Shown in pieces: positions 44,468 through 52,825 of a stretch of 64,000 bases of DNA. The DNA comes from Luteitalea pratensis. GTDB lineage: Bacteria; Acidobacteriota; Vicinamibacteria; Vicinamibacterales; Vicinamibacteraceae. Made by a program: the position numbers and the translations under genes. The stretch is taken from assembly GCF_001618865.1 (NCBI RefSeq), contig NZ_CP015136.1, positions 4,127,001-4,191,000 on the forward strand, in the 5' to 3' direction. The stretch's first letter is position 1. Each line of letters starts with the position of its first letter. The notes under the pieces are model-generated. The model ran no database searches, was not told the DNA's origin, and saw nothing but the letters and a program-made list of their open reading frames with translations.

Positions 44468-44880
44468 GCGGCAGTCGTCCAGGCGATCGCTGGCAGAGGG
44501 ACGCGAGTCCGCTGTTCAGAGGAAAGTCCGAACTCCGCAGGGCAGTGCGCCGGGTAACGCCCGGGCGGGGCAACCCGACGGAAAGTGGCACAGAAAACAT
44601 ACCGCTCGCCGTAGCTCGAGCCCGCAAGGGCGAGAGCGAAGGCGAGTAAGGGTGAAAAGGTGCGGTAAGAGCGCACCGCGCGGCCGGCAACGGACGTGGC
44701 AGGCAAAACCCCGCACGGAGCAAGACCAAATAGGGAGGCGCTCGAGGACGGCCCGTCCGAAGCCTCCGGGTAGGTTGCTCGAGGCCGTCAGCAATGCCGG
44801 TCCCAGAGGAATGATCGCCCGCCCGCGTGGCTGCAAGGCTGCGCGGGTCGACAGAATTCGGCTTACCGGACGACTGCCGC
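44468..44880 (+). ncRNA. rnpB: RNase P RNA, bacterial type A
   Basis: The ends form a 13-bp P1 stem (GCGGCAGTCGTCC, 44468-44480, with its complement at 44868-44880). Inside are the universal conserved blocks GAGGAAAGTCCGAACTCC (from about 44518), AAGGGTGAAAAGGTG (about 44648), AGACCAAATAGG (about 44724), GAATGATCGCCC (about 44809) and ACAGAATTCGGCTTAC (about 44851). The 413-nt length fits type A. The RNA is the catalytic subunit that trims tRNA 5' ends, with RnpA. Open reading frames crossing it in both strands are spurious. Confidence 0.97.
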
Positions 44881-44935
44881 ACTTGCTCGAAATCCCCGGT
44901 GGTCGCGCCGACGCGGCCAGGAGACAGCAGACGAT

Positions 44936-45880
44936 ATGGCGTTCTATCTGGTGACGGGCGGCGCGGGCTTCATCGGCTCCCACATGGTCGAGGCCTTGCG
45001 CAAGCGCGGCGACCGTGTGCGCGTCGCCGACAGCCTGGTCACCGGCAAGCGGACCAACCTTGCGCACGTGGACGAGGTCGAGCTCCTCGAAGGCGATCTC
45101 GCCGACGAGGCGTTCGCCCGAAAGGCCGTCGAGGGCGTCGAGTACGTCCTCCATCAGGCCGCCATCCCGTCGGTGCCGCGTTCGGTCGACGATCCGATCA
45201 CATCCAATCGCGCCAACATCGACGCGACGCTGAGCCTGCTCGTCGCGGCACGAGATGCCGGCGTCAGGCGAGTCGTCTACGCCGGCAGTTCGTCGGCCCA
45301 CGGCAACATCGCAACGCTGCCCAAGCGCGAGGACATGCCGACGGCGCCAGTCTCGCCGTACGCCCTGCAGAAACTCGTGGGCGAGCAGTACATGAAGATG
45401 TTCACCGACCTCTACGGTCTCTCGACCGTGACCATCCGCTATTTCAACGTCTTCGGCCCGAGGCAGGATCCGGGGTCGGCGTATTCCGGCGTCATCTCGC
45501 TCTTCATCAGGTACCTCGTGGAGGGGCAGGCCCCCACCATCCACGGTGATGGCGGGCAGACGCGCGATTTCACCTATGTGGCCAACGTCGTGGACGGCGC
45601 CTTGCGCGCGTCGCAGGCGGAGACGCCGGTGAGTGGCAAGGTGATCAACGTCGCCACTGGCACGCGGATCTCCCTGAACGACCTGTTCAACACGCTGAAG
45701 GCGATCACCGGGGCCCACGTGGAGCCCGTGTACGGGCCAACGCGCGCTGGTGACGTACGCGATTCACTCGCCGACATCACGCTGGCCCGGGACCTCCTGG
45801 GCTACCGCCCTCTCGTCGGGCTCGAAGAGGGACTGCGCGAGACGGTGGCATGGTACGCCTCGACGCAGCAGCCCGCGTGA
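44936..45880 (+). CDS. NAD-dependent epimerase/dehydratase, UDP-sugar 4-epimerase type
   Basis: The 314-aa extended SDR has the Rossmann motif TGGAGFIGSH (7-16), the QAAIPSVPRSVDDP loop, the active-site YALQK (Y-x-x-x-K, about 142-146) and FNVFGPRQDPGSAYSGVI, as in WbpP/GalE-type epimerases. It would interconvert UDP-GlcNAc/GalNAc or UDP-Glc/Gal, or the uronates. AGGAGA lies 11 nt upstream of ATG 44936. It is followed 16 bp later by the ethanolamine permease gene, but a functional link is not evident. Confidence 0.88.
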   Translation: MAFYLVTGGAGFIGSHMVEALRKRGDRVRVADSLVTGKRTNLAHVDEVELLEGDLADEAFARKAVEGVEYVLHQAAIPSVPRSVDDPITSNRANIDATLSLLVAARDAGVRRVVYAGSSSAHGNIATLPKREDMPTAPVSPYALQKLVGEQYMKMFTDLYGLSTVTIRYFNVFGPRQDPGSAYSGVISLFIRYLVEGQAPTIHGDGGQTRDFTYVANVVDGALRASQAETPVSGKVINVATGTRISLNDLFNTLKAITGAHVEPVYGPTRAGDVRDSLADITLARDLLGYRPLVGLEEGLRETVAWYASTQQPA

Positions 45881-45896
45881 GGCGTCGCCTGTCGTC

Positions 45897-47267
45897 GTGA
45901 ACGCACCCGGGGCGCCCGCGCCGACGCTGACCCGGACCCTGGGGACGTTCCAACTCTGGGGCATCGCGGTGGGCCTCGTCATCTCCGGCGAGTACTTCGG
46001 CTGGAGCTACGGGTGGGCCTCGGCGGGCACGCTCGGCTTCCTGGTGTCGTCGGCATTCGTGGCCCTGATGTACGCCACGTTCATCTTCAGCTTCACGGAA
46101 CTCACCACCGCCATCCCGCACGCCGGCGGCCCGTTCGAATACAGCCGCCGCGCGTTCGGCCCGATCGGCGGTGTCGTGGCCGGCCTGGCCACCCTCATCG
46201 AGTTCCTGTTCGCCCCGCCCGCCATTGCCCTTGCCATCGGAGCCTACATGCACGTGCAGTACGCGTGGCTCGAGCCACGCTGGGTGGCCGTCGGTGCCTA
46301 CGGCGTGTTCATGGCCCTCAACATCGCCGGCATGCGGATCGCAGCGAGCGTGGAACTCGTGGTGACGCTGGTCGCCATCTTCGAGCTGCTGGTCTTCATG
46401 GGTGTGGTCGCTCCGGGCTTCTCCCTGCAGGCGTTCTTGCGAGGCGGCTGGGCCGGCCGCGACACATTTTCGATCGCCAGCATCGGCGGCATCGTCGCAG
46501 CCCTGCCATTCGCGATCTGGTTCTTCCTGGCCATCGAAGGCGTCGCAATGGCGGCCGAGGAGGTCCACGACCCGAAGCGCTCGATTCCGCGCGCCTACAT
46601 CGGCGGCATCATCACGCTCCTGGTCCTGGCCGCAGGGGTGATGGTCTTTGCCGGCGGTGTCGGCGACTGGACGCAGCTGGCCAACATCAACGATCCACTG
46701 CCGCAGGCGATGAAGCGGGTGGTGGGCGCCGACAGCGGCTGGCTGCACATGCTCCTGTGGCTCGGGCTCTTCGGCCTCGTGGCCTCGTTCCACGGCATCA
46801 TCATCGGGTACTCGCGGCAGATGTTCGCGCTGGCTCGTGCCGGCTACCTGCCGCACGTCCTCGCACGCATCCACCCGCGGTTTCACACGCCGCACGTCGC
46901 GATCCTCGCTGGCGGAGTCGTCGGCCTCGCGGCGGTCTTCAGCGACGGGCTGGTGCACATCGCCGGGCAGACGCTGACGGCCACGATCGTGACCATGTCG
47001 GTGTTTGGCGCGATCGTGATGTACATCATCAGCATGGCGAGCCTGTTCCGCCTGAGGCGGAGCCAGCCGGACCTGCCGCGGCCGTTCCGCGCCCCCGGGT
47101 ACCCGTGGGTTCCCGGCTTCGCGCTCGCGTGCGCGGTGATCTGCCTGCTCACGATGGTCTACTACAACCCCCAGGTGGCCCTCTGGTTCGGTCTCATGAT
47201 GGCCGCCGGACTGGGCGCGTACCTTCTCGTCCGCGGCACGGGCGAGACGACCTCTGGCGCCCACTGA
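45897..47267 (+). CDS. APC family permease, probable ethanolamine importer
   Basis: The 456-aa protein has 12 predicted membrane helices and the APC-family pattern: an N-terminal FQLWGIAVGLVISGEYFGWSYGW, then TAIPHAGGPFEYSRRAFG, and the mid-protein EGVAMAAEEVHDPKRSIPRAY. EYFGWSYGW and the whole layout resemble the ethanolamine permease group (TC 2.A.3.5). It precedes eutB by 13 bp, so ethanolamine is the likely cargo. GTG 45897 was chosen because it follows the epimerase stop and gives the family N-terminus. Confidence 0.85.
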   Translation: MNAPGAPAPTLTRTLGTFQLWGIAVGLVISGEYFGWSYGWASAGTLGFLVSSAFVALMYATFIFSFTELTTAIPHAGGPFEYSRRAFGPIGGVVAGLATLIEFLFAPPAIALAIGAYMHVQYAWLEPRWVAVGAYGVFMALNIAGMRIAASVELVVTLVAIFELLVFMGVVAPGFSLQAFLRGGWAGRDTFSIASIGGIVAALPFAIWFFLAIEGVAMAAEEVHDPKRSIPRAYIGGIITLLVLAAGVMVFAGGVGDWTQLANINDPLPQAMKRVVGADSGWLHMLLWLGLFGLVASFHGIIIGYSRQMFALARAGYLPHVLARIHPRFHTPHVAILAGGVVGLAAVFSDGLVHIAGQTLTATIVTMSVFGAIVMYIISMASLFRLRRSQPDLPRPFRAPGYPWVPGFALACAVICLLTMVYYNPQVALWFGLMMAAGLGAYLLVRGTGETTSGAH

Positions 47268-47280
47268 GGACGGTCGAGCA

Positions 47281-48714
47281 ATGGCGACCTACGCGCACGT
47301 GATCGACGGCACGCGTCACGTGTTCGACGACCTGCGGACACTGCTGGCGTGCGCCACACCCGAGCGCTCGGGTGACCGGCTGGCAGGTGTCGGCGCCGGA
47401 TCCGCCGTCCAGCGCGCCGCCGCGCAAATGGCCCTGGCCGACGTCCCGCTCGGCGCGTTCCTCCAGGAGGCCCTCGTTCCCTACGAAGCCGACGAGGTCA
47501 CGCGCCTCATCGTGGACAGCCACGACGCGGCCGCGTTCGCACCGATCGCCCACCTGACCGTCGGCAGCTTCCGCGAGTGGCTCCTCTCCGACGACGTGGA
47601 CAGCGACGTGCTGGCACGCGTGGCTCCGGGTATCACACCAGAGATGGCGGCAGCCGTCGCGAAGATCATGCGGGCGCAGGATCTCGTGCTGGCGGCACGC
47701 AAGGCCCGTGTCGTCACCCGGTTCCGCAATACCATCGGCCTCGCTGGGCGTATGGCGACGCGGTTGCAGCCGAACCACCCGACCGACGACCTCGCGGGCA
47801 TCGCTGCCAGCGTGCTCGACGGCCTGCTCTATGGCAGCGGCGATGCCGTCATCGGCATCAACCCTGCGCTCGACAACGTCGCGCACGTGGTGCGGTTGCT
47901 CGAGATGCTCGACGCCGTCATCACCCGCTACGAGGTGCCCACGCAGGCCTGCGTGCTGACGCATGTGACGAGTACGCTCCGGGCCATCGAGCGCGGGGCG
48001 CCTGTGGACCTGGTCTTCCAGTCAATCGGCGGCACCCAGGGCACCAACGCGAGCTTCGGCGTGTCGCTGTCGCTACTGGCCGAGGCGCGGGACGCGGCGC
48101 TCTCGTTGCATCGGGGCGCGACGTTTGCAGAGGGTCCCGGGCAAAACGTCATGTACTTCGAAACAGGGCAGGGCAGCGCGCTCTCGGCCGGCGCGCATCA
48201 CGGCTGCGACCAACAGACGCTCGAAGCCCGCGCGTACGGCGTGGCGCGGCACTTCGCCCCCCTCCTCGTGAACTCGGTGGTCGGCTTCATCGGGCCCGAA
48301 TACCTCTACGACGGCAAGCAGATCACGCGCGCTGGGCTCGAGGATCACTTCTGCGGCAAGCTGCTGGGCCTGCCGATGGGCGTGGACATCTGCTACACGA
48401 ACCACGCCGAGGCGGATCAGGACGACATGGATGTCCTGCTCACCGTCCTTGGCGCTGCGGGTTGCACCTTCATCATGGGCGTGCCCGGTGCAGACGATGT
48501 GATGCTGAACTACCAGAGCACGTCGTTCCACGATGCGCTGTACGCGCGGCGCGTCCTCGGCTTGCGGCCGGCGCCGGAGTTCGAGGCGTGGCTCGAGCGG
48601 ATGGCCATCTTCGCGCCCGGAAGCGGGGCGCGTCTGCTGGAGCACGCAGGAGGGCTGCCCCCGGCCTTCGCGCGCGCATTGCACCTCGAACCCCGGTCTC
48701 GCAATGATGTCTGA
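47281..48714 (+). CDS. eutB: Ethanolamine ammonia-lyase heavy chain
   Basis: The 477-aa protein matches EutB over its length: VGAGSAVQRAAAQMALADVPL, RFRNTIGLAGRMATRLQPNHPTDD, DAVIGINPALDN, FQSIGGTQGTNASFGVSL, YFETGQGSALSAGAHHGCDQ and DICYTNHAEADQDDMD. With EutC and adenosylcobalamin it splits ethanolamine into acetaldehyde and ammonia by a radical mechanism. GAGGA precedes ATG 47281. The stop codon lies inside the first unit of a heptamer array, and an IS element separates the gene from eutC. Confidence 0.96.
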   Translation: MATYAHVIDGTRHVFDDLRTLLACATPERSGDRLAGVGAGSAVQRAAAQMALADVPLGAFLQEALVPYEADEVTRLIVDSHDAAAFAPIAHLTVGSFREWLLSDDVDSDVLARVAPGITPEMAAAVAKIMRAQDLVLAARKARVVTRFRNTIGLAGRMATRLQPNHPTDDLAGIAASVLDGLLYGSGDAVIGINPALDNVAHVVRLLEMLDAVITRYEVPTQACVLTHVTSTLRAIERGAPVDLVFQSIGGTQGTNASFGVSLSLLAEARDAALSLHRGATFAEGPGQNVMYFETGQGSALSAGAHHGCDQQTLEARAYGVARHFAPLLVNSVVGFIGPEYLYDGKQITRAGLEDHFCGKLLGLPMGVDICYTNHAEADQDDMDVLLTVLGAAGCTFIMGVPGADDVMLNYQSTSFHDALYARRVLGLRPAPEFEAWLERMAIFAPGSGARLLEHAGGLPPAFARALHLEPRSRNDV

Positions 48715-48766
48715 GTCTTGAGCGTGAGACTGGAGACCTGAGACCTGACACCTGAGACCTGAGACG
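48711..48766. repeat. Heptanucleotide array between eutB and the IS element
   Basis: Eight period-7 units of the type TGAGACC run from the eutB stop codon to 7 bp before the left end of the IS. A short remainder of the same repeat (GACCTGAGATTGAGACGTG) continues on the far side of the IS at about 50139-50157. The IS therefore seems to have inserted into the array. Confidence 0.8.
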
Positions 48767-48847
48767 GCTCAGTCCGAGGACATGGGTGACAAAGCAGTCT
48801 GGAGACATGGGTAACACGTTCGGCCATGGTGTCGCAGGAGGAACGCG

Positions 48848-50017
48848 ATGCCGTGGCGGGAGAAGTCACCTGTGGATCTACGTGTGCAGTTCATCAGTGA
48901 GTACCTGGCGGATCGGTTCACCATGACGGCGCTCGCGGCCCAGTACGGCATCAGCCGCAAGACGGCGTACAAATGGGTCGCCCGCTACGACGCGGCGGGG
49001 CCCGCGGCGTTGGGGGATCGCTCGCGTCGGCCGCATCAGCATCCGGCGGCGACGGCCCCGGCGCTGGTGGAGGCCCTGTTGCGCGTCCGGCGGCGTCATC
49101 CGCAGTGGGGGGCCAAGAAGCTGCTGGCGCTGGGGCGCCGGCAGCAGCCCGACGCCGCGTGGCCGAGTCGATCGACCGTGTGTGATCTGCTGCAGCGCCA
49201 CGGGCTGATCGTGCCGCGCCGGCGCCGGCGGCCGGTGCCGCACGGGAGCCACAGGCTGGCGCCCCTCACCGGGCCCAACGTCACGTGGACGACCGACTTC
49301 AAGGGCGAATTCCGCACGGGAGACCGCGCCTATTGCTATCCGTTGACGCTGCGCGACGGTTTCAGTCGGTATGTGCTGCGCTGCGATGCCCTGCTCAGCC
49401 GCACGACCGCGGAGACGCGCCGTTGCTTCGCGCGCGCGTTCGCGGCCTATGGGCTGCCCGAGCGGATCCGCAGTGACAATGGGAGCCCGTTTGCCGGGCC
49501 GGGCCTGGGCCGCCTCTCGCGGCTGAATGTCTGGTGGATGCGGCTCGGGATTGTCCCGGAGCGCACCGGCCTTGGGCGCCCCGATCAGAATGGGTCGCAT
49601 GAACAGTTCCACCGCGTGCTCAAGGCCGAGACGACCCGGCCGCCCGCGCGGACCGCGCGCGCGCAACAGGAGCGCTTCCGAACGTTCTGCCGCGAGTACA
49701 ACGGCATCCGCCCCCATGAAGCGCTCGACAATCAGCCGCCCGCGACGGTGTATCAGCCCTCGCCGCGCGCGCTGCCGGCGCGAGTCCCGGCCCTCGTGTA
49801 TCCCGGCCACTGGGAGGTACGCCGCGTGGACAGCAATGGCTGCATCGCCTGGGGCGGCGCGCCGCTGTTTCTGACCGAAGTACTCGACGGCGAGTCGGTC
49901 GCCCTCGAAGCGGTCGATGATGGGGTCTGGACGCTGCATTTTGCGTCGGTCAGTCTGGGGCGTGTTCATGATCGCACTCGCACCATCACGGCGCTGCCGC
50001 CCGCGCAGCATCCGTGA
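48848..50017 (+). CDS. IS481 family transposase
   Basis: The 389-aa protein has an N-terminal helix-turn-helix (MTALAAQYGISRKTAYKWVA, 26-45). A second DNA-binding region follows, with HPQWGAKKLLALG, then an rve integrase core with the DDE triad Asp150 (WTTDFKGEF), Asp210 (IRSDNGSPF) and Glu252 (SHEQFHRVLKAE). A C-terminal beta-rich tail (about 310-389) completes it. The gene is intact and could be active. GGAGGA lies just upstream of ATG 48848. Confidence 0.93.
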   Translation: MPWREKSPVDLRVQFISEYLADRFTMTALAAQYGISRKTAYKWVARYDAAGPAALGDRSRRPHQHPAATAPALVEALLRVRRRHPQWGAKKLLALGRRQQPDAAWPSRSTVCDLLQRHGLIVPRRRRRPVPHGSHRLAPLTGPNVTWTTDFKGEFRTGDRAYCYPLTLRDGFSRYVLRCDALLSRTTAETRRCFARAFAAYGLPERIRSDNGSPFAGPGLGRLSRLNVWWMRLGIVPERTGLGRPDQNGSHEQFHRVLKAETTRPPARTARAQQERFRTFCREYNGIRPHEALDNQPPATVYQPSPRALPARVPALVYPGHWEVRRVDSNGCIAWGGAPLFLTEVLDGESVALEAVDDGVWTLHFASVSLGRVHDRTRTITALPPAQHP

Positions 50018-50022
50018 GCGCC

Positions 50023-50079
50023 GGCCTGTGAAGGCCGTCCCGACCGCACAGACCGCGGTCGGCACCGCCTTCACAGGCC
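50023..50079 (+). terminator. Two-part hairpin downstream of the transposase gene
   Basis: A 13-bp outer stem (GGCCTGTGAAGGC and complement) encloses an 8-bp inner stem (CCGACCGC / GCGGTCGG). It lies 5 bp after the transposase stop and inside the IS. There is no T-run, so termination is probable but not certain. Confidence 0.5.
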
Positions 50080-50177
50080 CCAACCAACTGTTACCCATGT
50101 TCCCGGACTAATCTGTTACCCATGTTTCCGGCCGCCCGGACCTGAGATTGAGACGTGAAGCCTTGCCCCGTGAGCCC

Positions 50178-51035
50178 GTGATTGCCAACCCGTGGAGTGC
50201 ACTGCGACGGTTCACGCCCGCCCACGTCGGGCTCGGTCGAGCCGGCGTGAGTCTGCCGACCATGACGCACCTCGCGTTCCAACTCGCGCATGCCCGCGCC
50301 CGCGACGCGGTACACGACCCCCTCGACGTCGCCCGGGTGCGAGGCGAACTGGCGGCGCTTGGCCTGACGACGCTGGTCCTCCGGAGTGCCGCGGTGGATC
50401 GCGCCACGTACCTTCAGCGACCGGACCTCGGACGGCGGCTGGACGAGGTGTCGCAGCGCACGATCGACGCCCTGGGATTGCCGTATCGCGCTGACCGCTT
50501 CGATGTCGCGTTTGCGGTGGTCGATGGACTTTCGTCGAACGCGATCCATCGGCACGCTGCGCCGTTCCTGCGAGAGGTGCTGACGGCCTTGCCCGGCGCC
50601 CGTACTGCGCCGGAACAGGAACACAGGAACACAGGAGTACAGGAGCACAGGTCAGAACCGGCCGTCCGCGCGACGTGGAGCGTGGCTCCCGTCGCGGTAG
50701 TGGAGCAGGGCCGCGTCGCGATCGGCGATGCGATCGGAGAGGCTCTGCACGCCCGACTCGTGGTGGTGCTGATTGGCGAGCGCCCCGGACTCAGTTCGCC
50801 CGACAGCCTTGGTGCCTATCTCACCTGGGAGCCCGTGCCGGGGCGTACCGACGCGGAGCGCAACTGCCTCTCGAACATCCGCCCCGAAGGCCTGGACTAC
50901 GGCGACGCTGCTGTGCGGCTGGTCGGCCTCCTTCGCGAGGCACGTCGCCGCGAGCTGTCTGGCGTCGCCCTCAAGGACGAGCACGACGCACTGCCGCGCG
51001 CATCATCGTCTCCGTCCTTCCTGCTCGACCCGTAA
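50178..51035 (+). CDS. eutC: Ethanolamine ammonia-lyase light chain
   Basis: From GTG 50178 the protein has 285 aa. It matches EutC: NPWSALRRFTPAHVGLGRAGVSLPT, HLAFQLAHARARDAVHD, VVDGLSSNAIHRHA, LIGERPGLSSPDSLGAYLTW, and the late RNCLSNIRPEGLDYGDAA. EutC completes the B12-dependent lyase. A TTG at 50148 or 50163 is possible. A hydrophilic insert (QEHRNTGVQEHRSEP, about 149-163) comes from a period-8 tandem array within the gene and lies in a loop before the B12-binding part. The reading frame is intact, so the enzyme is probably functional. Confidence 0.93.
   Translation: MIANPWSALRRFTPAHVGLGRAGVSLPTMTHLAFQLAHARARDAVHDPLDVARVRGELAALGLTTLVLRSAAVDRATYLQRPDLGRRLDEVSQRTIDALGLPYRADRFDVAFAVVDGLSSNAIHRHAAPFLREVLTALPGARTAPEQEHRNTGVQEHRSEPAVRATWSVAPVAVVEQGRVAIGDAIGEALHARLVVVLIGERPGLSSPDSLGAYLTWEPVPGRTDAERNCLSNIRPEGLDYGDAAVRLVGLLREARRRELSGVALKDEHDALPRASSSPSFLLDP
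50613..50655. repeat. Octanucleotide array inside eutC
   Basis: GAACACAG, GAACACAG, GAGTACAG, GAGCACAG run in tandem (50619-50650) with partial units on both sides. The translated insert has no counterpart that I recall in EutC. The frame is kept. Confidence 0.75.
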
Positions 51036-51081
51036 CTGCCCGACTCTCCTGGACCTGTAGCTGCCGGACTCTGTCCGGCAG
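51032..51081 (+). repeat. REP-like palindrome and a decayed copy after eutC
   Basis: The complete copy is at 51057-51081: GTAG, arm CTGCCGGAC, loop TCT, exact complement. A decayed copy at 51032-51056 (GTAA, CTGCCCGAC, TCT) supplies the eutC stop codon TAA within its foot. Confidence 0.75.
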
Positions 51082-51415
51082 TGGCCAGTCGTGCGACTCG
51101 CAGTCGCCGTCAAGGTGGCCCGGTAACACCAGTTGCCGATGTCTCCCCGAGTTCACGCAATGTCGGCGTCTCCTGGTGGCCAGGCGTCCACGCACTGCGG
51201 CGTCCGTCCGGCCTCAACTCCTACGTAGGCCATGGGTTACGCGTGTCGTACGTCCCTACCGCGACAGCTGGCGTGGGCCTTGCTCTGGAACAGCGCGTGC
51301 GCGGCCCGGCACCATCGCACGATTGATTGCGGGCCAACTTCCCGGCGATGCCGGAGTCGCGCACACCACCTCGCGACGCCTGTCCACGGGCGCCGCGCTT
51401 CCGAGGAGGAATGCC
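51082..51415. other. Intergenic stretch without recognisable gene
   Basis: Apart from the REP element at its left end I see no gene, tRNA or convincing promoter in these 334 bp. Phrases resembling broken REP stems (CGTACGTCCCTACC at about 51247-51260) suggest eroded repeats. The ribosome-binding site of the next gene (GAGGAGG) is at its right end. Confidence 0.5.
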
Positions 51416-51751
51416 ATGACCGGTTCGATGCTTGTCCTGCTGCTTGCGCTGTCCCATCCCCCCACCCCTGTCACGTTACCGGCCGCCTACGCCTTCGTGC
51501 AGGACGCGCGTCCGGCTGCGCCGGCGCAGTCGGTCAACGTCAACACCGCGACCGTGGCGCAGTTCGAGGCCCTGCCCGGGATCGGCCCCAGCATGGCGCA
51601 GCGCATCGTGGCCTACCGCGACAAGAACGGGCCCTTCAAGAAGCTCGAGGACCTGATGAACGTCCAGGGCATCGGCGAGAAGTCTTTCCTGAAGCTGCGT
51701 CCCTTGCTCACCATCAGCGGCCAGGGCGATGCGAAGGCCTCGAAGAACTGA
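51416..51751 (+). CDS. Helix-hairpin-helix protein, ComEA-like, exported
   Basis: The 111-aa protein has a signal peptide (about 1-30) and a ComEA-type helix-hairpin-helix unit: SVNVNTATVAQFEALPGIGPSMAQRIVAYRDKNGPFKKLEDLMNVQGIGEKSF. In competence systems ComEA binds DNA in the periplasm, but many single-domain relatives have no proven role. ATG 51416 has GAGGAGG 6 nt upstream. It overlaps the pseudopilin gene by 23 bp, which supports a DNA-uptake or type IV pilus connection. Confidence 0.88.
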   Translation: MTGSMLVLLLALSHPPTPVTLPAAYAFVQDARPAAPAQSVNVNTATVAQFEALPGIGPSMAQRIVAYRDKNGPFKKLEDLMNVQGIGEKSFLKLRPLLTISGQGDAKASKN

Positions 51752-52343
51752 TCGCCGCGAGCCGAGGCGTCCCTCCCGGGGCGCCTCGCTACCCGAACTG
51801 GTCCTGGTCCTCGGCCTGCTCGCTATCGTCTCCGGCGGTGCGTGGCGAACGCTGAGCGAGTTGCGGGACGCTCGCGCCAGCCGGGAGGCCGCGCGGGGGT
51901 TGACCGCCGACCTGCGAGGCGTGGCCCAGCAAGCGCGGCGGCAGCGCCGAAGCCTCGCCGTGGAGTTCGACCTGCAGGCGCCGGAGCGCTGGAGGGTGCT
52001 GGCCGACGGCAACGGCAATGGGATCACCACCGCCGACGTCAGCCTCGGCATCGATGCGCCCCAGACGCCCTGGACGCTGGTCTTTCGCGAGGGGCGCGCG
52101 CGCCTTGCCGTGACGCGCGATCTGCCCGGCGCCGACGGCACAGGGACGGTGCCGCGGGGAAGCACGCCAATCCAGCTCGGGGTGGCGTCGCGGTTGGTCT
52201 TCACGCCCCGGGGCACCAGTGCCGCGGGGTCGGTGTACGTGGCTGGCCGCGGGGACCGGGCCTACGCCATCCGTGTCCTCGGGACAACGCAACGGATTCG
52301 CCTGTCGTGCCTCGGAACGAGTGGCACATGGGAGACCTGCTGA
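51729..52343 (+). CDS. FimT/GspH-type pseudopilin
   Basis: The 204-aa protein has a basic 18-aa leader, then the prepilin peptidase site G-ASLPE with Glu5 of the mature protein and a hydrophobic helix ELVLVLGLLAIVSGGAW. The globular part includes GLTADLRGVAQQARRQRRSLAVEF and a C-terminal Cys pair. FimT-like minor pilins initiate type IV pili or bind DNA during uptake. It overlaps the upstream comEA-like gene and the downstream PilZ-like gene (TGATG), so all three are probably one unit. Confidence 0.83.
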   Translation: MRRPRRTDRREPRRPSRGASLPELVLVLGLLAIVSGGAWRTLSELRDARASREAARGLTADLRGVAQQARRQRRSLAVEFDLQAPERWRVLADGNGNGITTADVSLGIDAPQTPWTLVFREGRARLAVTRDLPGADGTGTVPRGSTPIQLGVASRLVFTPRGTSAAGSVYVAGRGDRAYAIRVLGTTQRIRLSCLGTSGTWETC

Positions 52344-52657
52344 TGGCCGCCCTCGTGATCAACGAGAGACGACGGGAAGAGCGGCGAGGTGCGCCGGCAC
52401 AGAGCCACGGGCCGGAGCCGCAGGTGCCGGGCGCGCGTGTCCTGGAAATCATCGACACGTCCCCGCACGGCCTGCGCTGCCGTCTGTCGCAGGCGGTGCG
52501 ACCAGGCCGAGCCATGCCCCTGCGCCTGCCTTTGGCCGGCGGACTCGTCGTCCAGTCCGCGTTCGTGGTGCGGTGCGTTGTGTGCCGGCTGAGCAGGCAG
52601 GGGGTGCAGTACGAAGCCGCGTGGGCCGTCGAGGGCCGCTGGAGCCATGAGTACTAA
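52343..52657 (+). CDS. PilZ-like domain protein (putative c-di-GMP binding)
   Basis: The 104-aa protein shows the two PilZ hallmarks: an N-terminal RRREERRG (RxxxR region) and IDTSPHGLRCRL (D/N-x-S-x-x-G). A beta-barrel-like remainder follows (AMPLRLPLAGGLVVQSAFVVRCVV). It may bind c-di-GMP and couple pilus or motility output to it. The start overlaps the pseudopilin stop (TGATG) and has GGGAGA 7 nt upstream. The sequence is short and divergent, so the family call is moderate. The 168-bp gap downstream (52658-52825) shows no gene. Confidence 0.65.
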   Translation: MAALVINERRREERRGAPAQSHGPEPQVPGARVLEIIDTSPHGLRCRLSQAVRPGRAMPLRLPLAGGLVVQSAFVVRCVVCRLSRQGVQYEAAWAVEGRWSHEY

Positions 52658-52825
52658 GTACACATCGCCCGTCTCGCCCGGACATCAACTCACCCTCATC
52701 GCTGACGCCCCCTCGTCGAAAGGGCCATCGCGGCCGCGGCGTCCTGGCGCGCGGCTTGGAAGCGCTGACTGGCACGGGCCCATCCGATCTCAGCCGCGGC
52801 TGGCCATGCCCCTGGGGATCTGCTC

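Larger units (their letters stand above)
48774..50131 (+). mobile_element. IS481-type insertion sequence between eutB and eutC
   Basis: About 1358 bp. The ends are imperfect inverted repeats of about 43 bp (48774-48816 and 50089-50131). Each repeat contains two copies of ACATGGGTRACA separated by about 32 bp centre to centre. A single DDE transposase gene (48848-50017) fills the element, followed by a strong hairpin. I could not identify a target-site duplication. The transposase reads in the direction of the eut genes, so transcription into eutC may persist. Confidence 0.85.

Noticed and set aside
44350-44706. Two short open frames, one on each strand, over rnpB
   Set aside because: The region is RNase P RNA with all conserved blocks.
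48767-50140. Target-site duplication of the IS481 element
   Set aside because: The bases next to the two ends do not match convincingly; the ends may be misplaced by a few bases, or the duplication has decayed.
45897-51035. Ethanolamine microcompartment (eut/pdu type)
   Set aside because: Only the permease and EutBC are present; there are no shell proteins, EutE or EutA in the window.
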